Below are positions 56,866-64,000 of a DNA stretch of 64,000 nucleotides, piece after piece (position 1 is the first letter of the stretch; each line of letters starts with the position of its first letter). Origin of the DNA: Pseudomonas lopnurensis. GTDB taxonomy: Bacteria > Pseudomonadota > Gammaproteobacteria > Pseudomonadales > Pseudomonadaceae. Location of the stretch: contig NZ_JADDIX010000098.1 of assembly GCF_015070855.1 (NCBI RefSeq), positions 62,315 through 126,314 of the forward strand, in the 5' to 3' direction. The position numbers were made by a program, and so were the translations under genes. The notes under the pieces were generated by a model. It did no database searches. It worked only from the letters and a program-made list of their open reading frames with translations, and was not told where the DNA came from.

Positions 56866-56898
56866 GGCGCGCCGTGGGCGCGCCTTTAGCTTTATTTG
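56866..56898 (+). terminator. Hairpin between hflX and hflK (possible attenuator)
   Basis: GGCGCGCC-GTG-GGCGCGCC is a perfect 8-bp stem followed by TTTAGCTTTATTT. It stands 14 bp before the hflK start, so if it terminates it would make hflK-hflC depend partly on read-through. Confidence 0.55.
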
Positions 56899-56911
56899 AA
56901 TGGAGAGCGCT

Positions 56912-58093
56912 ATGGCTTGGAATGAGCCGGGTGGCAACTCGAACAACCAGGATCCCTGGGGCAGTGGTGGCGGCGGCCGTCGTGGTGGCGGTGGTGGCGA
57001 CCAGAAAGGCCCGCCGGATCTCGATGAGGCGTTCCGCAAGCTGCAGGACAGCCTGAACGGCATGTTCGGCGGCAAGAAGCGTGGCGGCGGCAATAACTTC
57101 GGTGGCGGCGGCAAGCGCGGCGGTTTCGGCCTGGTCTGGATCGCCCTGGTCGTGCTGCTGGTTGTTTGGCTGTTCAATGCCATCTACATCGTCGACGAGC
57201 AGGAGCAGGCCGTGGTGCTGCGCTTCGGCAAGTACCACGAGACGGTGGGGCCGGGCCTGAACATCTACATCCCGCCGATCGATCGCAAGTTCCAGGAGAA
57301 CGTCACCCGCGAGCGTTCCTACAGCAAGCAGGGGCAGATGCTCACCGAGGATGAGAACATCATCGAGGTGCCGCTCACCGTTCAGTACAAGATCAGCAAC
57401 CTGCAATCTTTCGTGCTCAACGTCGATCAGCCGGAAGTCAGCCTGCAGCACGCCACCGACAGCGCCGTGCGCCACGTGGTCGGCTCGACCGCGATGGATC
57501 AGGTGCTGACCGAGGGCCGCGAGGCCATGGCCGGCGAGGTCAAGGAGCGCCTGCAGCGTTTCCTCGACAACTACGGCACCGGCATCATCGTCACCCAGGT
57601 CAACCTGCAGAGTGCGGCGGCCCCGCGTGAAGTCCAGGAAGCCTTCGATGACGTGATCCGCGCCCGCGAAGACGAGCAGCGCGAGAAGAACCAGGCCGAA
57701 TCCTACGCCAACGGGGTGATTCCGGAAGCGCGCGGTCAGGCCCAGCGCATGCTGGAAGAGGCCAGCGGTTATCGTGACGCGGTGATTTCCCGCGCCCAGG
57801 GTGAGGCCGATCGCTTCAGCAAGCTGGTCGCCGAGTACCGCAAGGCCCCGGAGGTCACGCGCGAGCGTCTGTATCTGGAAACCATTCAGGAAGTCATGAG
57901 CAATACCAGCAAGGTCATGGTCACCGGCGAAAGCGGGCAGAACCTGCTCTATCTGCCGCTGGACAAGATGGTCAACGGTCGTGGCGCCAGCACGCCGGCG
58001 CCTGCCGGGGTGGCTTCGGGTGCCGCGGCGCAGGGCACGCGTCTGCCGCAGGAGCTGGATCCGCGTGAAGTTCGTACGAGGGAGAGTCGCTGA
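56912..58093 (+). CDS. hflK: FtsH regulator HflK (SPFH/band 7)
   Basis: A 393-residue inner-membrane protein that with HflC encages FtsH. A Gly-rich basic N-terminus (1-70), one membrane segment (FGLVWIALVVLLVVWLFNAIYIV, about 72-94), then the SPFH domain (QAVVLRFGKYHETVGPGLNIYIPPID near 101) and coiled coil (EAFDDVIRAREDEQREKNQAESYANGVI near 252). The C-terminus is Pro/Ala-rich. The ATG at 56912 follows TGGAGAG. Stop overlaps hflC by one base (TGATG). Confidence 0.96.
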   Translation: MAWNEPGGNSNNQDPWGSGGGGRRGGGGGDQKGPPDLDEAFRKLQDSLNGMFGGKKRGGGNNFGGGGKRGGFGLVWIALVVLLVVWLFNAIYIVDEQEQAVVLRFGKYHETVGPGLNIYIPPIDRKFQENVTRERSYSKQGQMLTEDENIIEVPLTVQYKISNLQSFVLNVDQPEVSLQHATDSAVRHVVGSTAMDQVLTEGREAMAGEVKERLQRFLDNYGTGIIVTQVNLQSAAAPREVQEAFDDVIRAREDEQREKNQAESYANGVIPEARGQAQRMLEEASGYRDAVISRAQGEADRFSKLVAEYRKAPEVTRERLYLETIQEVMSNTSKVMVTGESGQNLLYLPLDKMVNGRGASTPAPAGVASGAAAQGTRLPQELDPREVRTRESR

Positions 58094-58959
58094 TGAGCAA
58101 TAAATCCCTTACGGCCCTGATCGTGGGTGTGGTGCTGGCGCTGGTTCTGTGGAACAGCTTCTATATCGTCTCGCAGACCGAACGCGCCGTGCTGCTGCGC
58201 TTCGGCCGGATCGTCGAGCCTGACGTGAAGCCGGGCCTGCACATGAAGATTCCGTACGTGAACAGCGTACGCAAGTTCGATGCGCGGCTGTTGACGCTGG
58301 ATACCAACACCTCCCGCTTCCTGACCCTGGAGAAGAAGGCGCTGATGGTGGACTCCTATGCCAAGTGGCGGGTGGACGATGCCGAGCGCTTCTACACCGC
58401 GACGTCCGGCATGAAGCAGATCGCCGACGAGCGCCTGGCACGGCGCCTCGAGGCGGCGCTGCGCGACCAGTTCGGTAAGCGCACCCTGCACGAATCGGTG
58501 TCCGGGCAGCGCGACGAGCTGATGGCGCAGGTCACCAACAGCCTGAACCGCGCTGCGCAGCAGGAGCTGGGCATCGAGGTGGTGGACGTGCGGGTCAAGG
58601 GCATCGACCTGCCGCGCGAAGTCAATCGCAGCGTATTCGAGCGGATGAGCTCCGAGCGCGAGCGTGAGGCGCGCGAGCACCGCGCCAAGGGTAAGGAGCT
58701 GGCCGAAGGTATTCGTGCCGATGCCGATCGCCAGCGTCGCGTACTGCTTGCCGAGGCCTTCCGCGAGGCCGAGGAGATGCGCGGTGACGGCGATGCGCAG
58801 GCCGCGTCGATCTATGCCGCCGCCTACGGTCAGGATCAGGAGTTCTACTCCTTCCACCGCAGCCTGCAGGCGTACCGCGAAAGCTTCGCCAGTAAGGAAG
58901 ACGTCCTGGTGCTCGATCCCAAGAGCGATTTCTTCCGCTATCTGGAGAACAGCAAGTAG
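58093..58959 (+). CDS. hflC: FtsH regulator HflC (SPFH/band 7)
   Basis: A 288-residue partner of HflK. One N-terminal membrane segment ([19 protein letters not shown], about 8-26), SPFH core ([40 protein letters not shown] near 33-72), a coiled-coil ([40 protein letters not shown] near 190-230) and the tail [16 protein letters not shown]. Together with HflK it lines up outside the FtsH hexamer. The gene after it in many Pseudomonas, DUF2065, is not seen here. Confidence 0.96.
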   Translation: MSNKSLTALIVGVVLALVLWNSFYIVSQTERAVLLRFGRIVEPDVKPGLHMKIPYVNSVRKFDARLLTLDTNTSRFLTLEKKALMVDSYAKWRVDDAERFYTATSGMKQIADERLARRLEAALRDQFGKRTLHESVSGQRDELMAQVTNSLNRAAQQELGIEVVDVRVKGIDLPREVNRSVFERMSSEREREAREHRAKGKELAEGIRADADRQRRVLLAEAFREAEEMRGDGDAQAASIYAAAYGQDQEFYSFHRSLQAYRESFASKEDVLVLDPKSDFFRYLENSK

Positions 58960-59044
58960 CGCTTCGTGGCGCCTGGCAGGGCCACCCGGCGGCGCGATGC
59001 CGCCCGCCGGGTGACCCGTCGGCAAAACATTGCTATGATCCGCC

Positions 59045-59068
59045 AGCCGGGGAAATCCCGGCTTTTTT
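59045..59068 (+). terminator. Intrinsic terminator after hflC
   Basis: AGCCGGG-GAAAT-CCCGGCT forms a 7-bp stem followed by TTTTTTG. Another GC-rich inverted repeat without a T-run (CACCCGGCGG / CCGCCGGGTG) lies just upstream near 58982-59012. Confidence 0.85.
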
Positions 59069-59243
59069 GCGTCTGTACCCCTTGGGGTGCGGGCGATCCC
59101 AGGCATGCAGTGGCCATGCCGATCCCCCTGCGGGCATGGCTCGGATGCCATGGTTCGAATACAACTGCACGCAACCGGAGGCCAGCCCAGGCTGCTGCCG
59201 CGGTTTTCGTCTGGGCTTACCGGAACGAGAGGTGATTTCGCGA

Positions 59244-61815
<2,572 letters not shown>

Positions 61816-61835
61816 TGTAGGTTGCCGTCTGCACG

Positions 61836-61866
61836 GAGACCGCCTTCGGGCGGTCTCTTGCTGTCT
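61836..61866 (+). terminator. Intrinsic terminator of purA
   Basis: GAGACCGCC-TTCG-GGCGGTCTC is a 9-bp perfect stem with a stable tetraloop, about 20 bp after the purA stop. The following T-run is weak (TTGCTGTCT). Confidence 0.75.
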
Positions 61867-61927
61867 GGGATATGAGAAGGAGGCGTCCGCCATGGCGGGC
61901 GGCAAGGTGCAGGATGGTGCAAGGGCT

Positions 61928-61984
61928 CGTAGAGTGGACTTCAGCCCGCCGGCGGCGGTCAGCGTGGGCTAAAGCCCACCCTAC
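61928..61984. repeat. GGGCTTCAGCCC-type palindromic repeat
   Basis: Starts CGTAGAGTGGACTTCAGCCC and ends GTGGGCTAAAGCCCACCCTAC. Same family as 17332-17388 and 54031-54109. Confidence 0.8.
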
Positions 61985-62012
61985 AGTACTAGTGTTGGGG
62001 TGGCCAGGAATC

Positions 62013-62067
62013 CGTAGGGTGGGCTTCAGCCCACCAGTGGCGGCCAAGCATGGGCCTAAAGCCCGTG
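62013..62067. repeat. GGGCTTCAGCCC-type palindromic repeat, second copy
   Basis: Starts CGTAGGGTGGGCTTCAGCCCACC and ends GGGCCTAAAGCCCGTG. With the previous copy it fills most of the 405-bp purA-to-tRNA interval, in which no gene is visible. Confidence 0.75.
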
Positions 62068-62182
62068 TCCCCGGCAAGGCAAAAGCATTGCCCTGTGTCG
62101 GATAAACCACGGCGCAGCGGGCTTCACACCAGAACCTGGCCCTGCACGTTGCCTTGCGGCCAGCTACGCAATCGGCGGGCAT

Positions 62183-62212
62183 AAAAAAACCGAGCCAGAG
62201 GCTCGGTTTTTC
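62183..62212 (-). terminator. Intrinsic terminator of tRNA-Leu
   Basis: On the minus strand, AACCGAGCCTCTGGCTCGGTTTTTTTAT forms a stem CCGAGCC/GGCTCGG and a seven-T run, about 9 bp after the CCA end. Confidence 0.92.
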
Positions 62213-62220
62213 TTGAAGAG

Positions 62221-62307
62221 TGGTGCCCAGGAGAAGACTCGAACTTCCACGGTGTTGCCACCGCTAGGACCTGAACCTAGTGCGTCTACCAATTCCGCCA
62301 CCTGGGC
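62221..62307 (-). tRNA. tRNA-Leu, anticodon CAG
   Basis: An 87-nt gene, CCA encoded, minus strand. The acceptor stem pairs GCCCAGG with CCTGGGC; the anticodon stem-loop is CTAGG-TTCAGGT-CCTAG, giving CAG, which reads CUG. The long variable arm (CGGTGGCAACACCG) is class II, consistent with leucine. GTTCGAGTC is the T-loop. Confidence 0.97.
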
Positions 62308-62370
62308 ACGGGAAACGATGATACTTGGCCGTTTCCGTGTTACAACGTCTACCAGACATTGTGGGCGCGA

Positions 62371-62399
62371 ACTATACGGCCGAGGTTTGACCTTGTAAA
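62371..62399 (-). promoter_or_regulatory. Sigma70 promoter of tRNA-Leu
   Basis: The minus strand has TTTACA, a 17-bp spacer, and TATAGT, close to consensus. Predicted start is near 62364, about 57 nt before the mature tRNA 5' end. Confidence 0.75.
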
Positions 62400-62511
62400 C
62401 CCCTGATGATGAAAAATAATTCGCGTGAAAGCTGCCGCCAGGGAGCGATTCGCGCTTCAATAGATATAGGACGTTCTGTCTCTATAAATGAATGAAAGGT
62501 GACATCTCTTA

Positions 62512-64000
62512 ATGGCCGATTGGCAATCCCTCGATCCCGAGGCCGCTCGCGAAGCGGAAAAGTACGAAAACCCCATTCCCAGCCGCGAGCTGATCCTTCA
62601 GCACTTGAGCGAGCGCGGCTCGCCCGCCGCCCGTGAGCAGCTGGTCGAGGAGTTCGGGCTTGTCTCCGAAGAAGACATCGAAGCGCTGCGCCGCCGCTTG
62701 CGGGCCATGGAGCGCGATGGCCAACTGATCTATACCCGGCGCGGCACCTATGCCCCGGTGGACAAGCTGGACCTGGTCTGCGGTCGCGTCAGCGGCCATC
62801 GTGACGGTTTCGGCTTTCTGATTCCCGACGACGGCAGCGACGACCTGTTCCTCAGCCCGGCACAGATGCGCCTGGTCTTCGATGGCGACCGCTGCCTGGC
62901 GCGGGTTGCCGGCCTGGATCGACGCGGTCGCCGCGAGGGCGCGATCGTCGAGGTGATCAGCCGCGCCCATGAGAGCATCGTCGGGCGCTACCACATCGAG
63001 AGCGATGTCGGTTTCGTCATCCCCGACAACCCCAAGATCCAGCAGGAAGTGCTGGTCACGCCGGGGCGTGCGCTGAACGCCAAGCCCGGCCAGTTCGTCG
63101 AGGTGAAGATCACCCATTGGCCGACCCAGCGCTTCCAGCCGCAGGGCGACATCGTCGAGGTGATCGGCAACTACATGGCGCCGGGCATGGAAATCGACGT
63201 GGCGCTGCGCAGCTTCGACATCCCGCATGTCTGGCCGCAGGCGGTGCTCAAGGAGGCGTCCCGGCTCAAGCCCGAGGTGGAGGAGAAGGACAAGCTCAAG
63301 CGCGTCGACCTGCGCCACCTGCCCTTCGTCACCATCGACGGCGAGGATGCCAGGGACTTCGACGACGCGGTCTATTGCGAGAAGCCCGGCGGCTGGAAGC
63401 TGCTGACCGGCGGCTTCCGCCTGTACGTCGCCATCGCCGACGTTTCGCACTACGTCAAGGTCGGTTCGGCGCTGGACAAGGAGGCCGAGGTGCGCGGCAA
63501 CTCGGTGTACTTCCCCGAGCGGGTGGTGCCGATGCTGCCCGAAGAGCTGTCCAACGGCCTGTGTTCGCTGAACCCCCACGTGGATCGCCTGGCGATGGTC
63601 TGCGAGATCACCCTGAGCAAGTCGGGCAAGATGACCGACTACCAGTTCTACGAGGCGGTGATCCATTCCCATGCGCGGCTGACCTACAACAAGGTCAGTT
63701 GCATGCTCGAGCAGCCCCGCTCCGCCGAGGGCAGGCGACTGAGCGCCGAGTACGCCGAAGTGCTGCCGCACCTCAAGCAGCTGTACGCGCTGTACAAGGT
63801 GCTGCTCAAGGCGCGCCATACCCGCGGTGCGATCGATTTCGAGACCCAGGAGACGCGCATCGTCTTCGGCGCCGACCGCAAGATCGACGAGATCAAGCCG
63901 ACCGAGCGCAACGACGCGCACAAGCTGATCGAAGAGTGCATGCTCTGCGCCAACGTCGCCACCGCGGCGTTCCTGCAGAAGCACGACATCCCCGCACTGT
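62512..64000 (+). CDS. rnr: Ribonuclease R (partial, C-terminus beyond the window)
   Basis: The first 496 residues of a 3'-5' exoribonuclease. An N-terminal HTH-like RNB region (PSRELILQHLSERGSPAAREQLVEEFGL) is followed by cold-shock-like domains (YTRRGTYAPVDKLDLVCGRVSGHRDGFGFLIPDDG near 76) and the start of the RNB catalytic domain: DARDFDDAVYCE near 280 carries the catalytic Asp residues. Also VAIADVSHYVK near 305 and NSVYFPERVVPMLPEELSNGLCSLNP near 328. The ATG at 62512 (MADWQSLDPEAAREAEKYENP) matches other Pseudomonas rnr. It follows a tRNA rather than being close to purA. Confidence 0.96.
   Translation, partial: MADWQSLDPEAAREAEKYENPIPSRELILQHLSERGSPAAREQLVEEFGLVSEEDIEALRRRLRAMERDGQLIYTRRGTYAPVDKLDLVCGRVSGHRDGFGFLIPDDGSDDLFLSPAQMRLVFDGDRCLARVAGLDRRGRREGAIVEVISRAHESIVGRYHIESDVGFVIPDNPKIQQEVLVTPGRALNAKPGQFVEVKITHWPTQRFQPQGDIVEVIGNYMAPGMEIDVALRSFDIPHVWPQAVLKEASRLKPEVEEKDKLKRVDLRHLPFVTIDGEDARDFDDAVYCEKPGGWKLLTGGFRLYVAIADVSHYVKVGSALDKEAEVRGNSVYFPERVVPMLPEELSNGLCSLNPHVDRLAMVCEITLSKSGKMTDYQFYEAVIHSHARLTYNKVSCMLEQPRSAEGRRLSAEYAEVLPHLKQLYALYKVLLKARHTRGAIDFETQETRIVFGADRKIDEIKPTERNDAHKLIEECMLCANVATAAFLQKHDIPAL

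Noticed and set aside
58960-59243. Expected small DUF2065 gene between hflC and hisZ
   Set aside because: No frame with the family's two hydrophobic segments was found; the stretch holds a terminator and GC-rich hairpin only.

Overview
The window is chromosomal DNA of a high-GC Pseudomonas. Nearly every protein has an obvious counterpart in the P. aeruginosa/P. mendocina group, and the gene order keeps four blocks I recognise from P. aeruginosa: urt-ure-oxaloacetate decarboxylase, rluE-lrp-fieF-hrpB, dxs-ispA-xseB / ppa / eutBC-mpl-ubiX, and queG-nnrD-tsaE-amiB-mutL-miaA-hfq-hflXKC-hisZ-purA-rnr. The species cannot be fixed from sequence reading alone. Both window edges cut a gene: hupE/ureJ at the left and rnr at the right.

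Layout. Positions 1-18.7 kb are a nitrogen block, mostly on the minus strand. It holds hupE/ureJ (partial), ureG, ureF, ureE; then a GNAT gene, a DMT exporter, oxaloacetate decarboxylase, a TorF-like protein, a YbiI zinc-finger protein and an NCS1 permease; then ureC, ureB, a PITA-type acetyltransferase, ureA, ureD and the urea ABC importer urtEDCBA. UrtABCDE imports urea, UreABC hydrolyses it, UreDEFG load nickel and HupE/UreJ probably imports nickel. Three of the transcription units (urtA, ureD, ureE) each have a sigma54 -24/-12 element on the correct strand and NtrC-like sites upstream. This suggests one nitrogen-limitation regulon.

Positions 19-29.3 kb are housekeeping and poorly known genes: rluE, DUF2788, an Lrp regulator, a cation efflux protein, hrpB, a solute-binding protein, an SDR, a VOC protein, a YciC-like protein and a NYN nuclease. 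A possible structured RNA ending in a strong terminator lies between lrp and the efflux gene. Positions 29.4-38.4 kb hold isoprenoid genes (dxs, ispA, xseB), a chemoreceptor lying between intact dxs and an internally deleted dxs remnant, TauE/SafE, a broken EAL gene, ppa and mtfA. Positions 38.5-43 kb hold eutC, eutB and an acetaldehyde dehydrogenase for ethanolamine use, with a sigma54-like promoter before eutB. Positions 43-47.6 kb hold mpl, ubiX, a small lipoprotein and a divergent FtsH paralogue. Positions 47.5-64 kb are the conserved queG-to-rnr block with a tRNA-Leu(CAG).

The spaces between genes are unusually rich in palindromic repeats. At least five REP-like families can be told apart by eye, plus a MITE-like element and a perfect 24-bp hairpin. 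I found no CRISPR array, prophage, transposase gene or recognisable defence system. The most noteworthy items are the shared sigma54/NtrC architecture, the dxs remnant beside the chemoreceptor, the chemoreceptor's unusual predicted topology, the FtsH paralogue and the candidate RNA.
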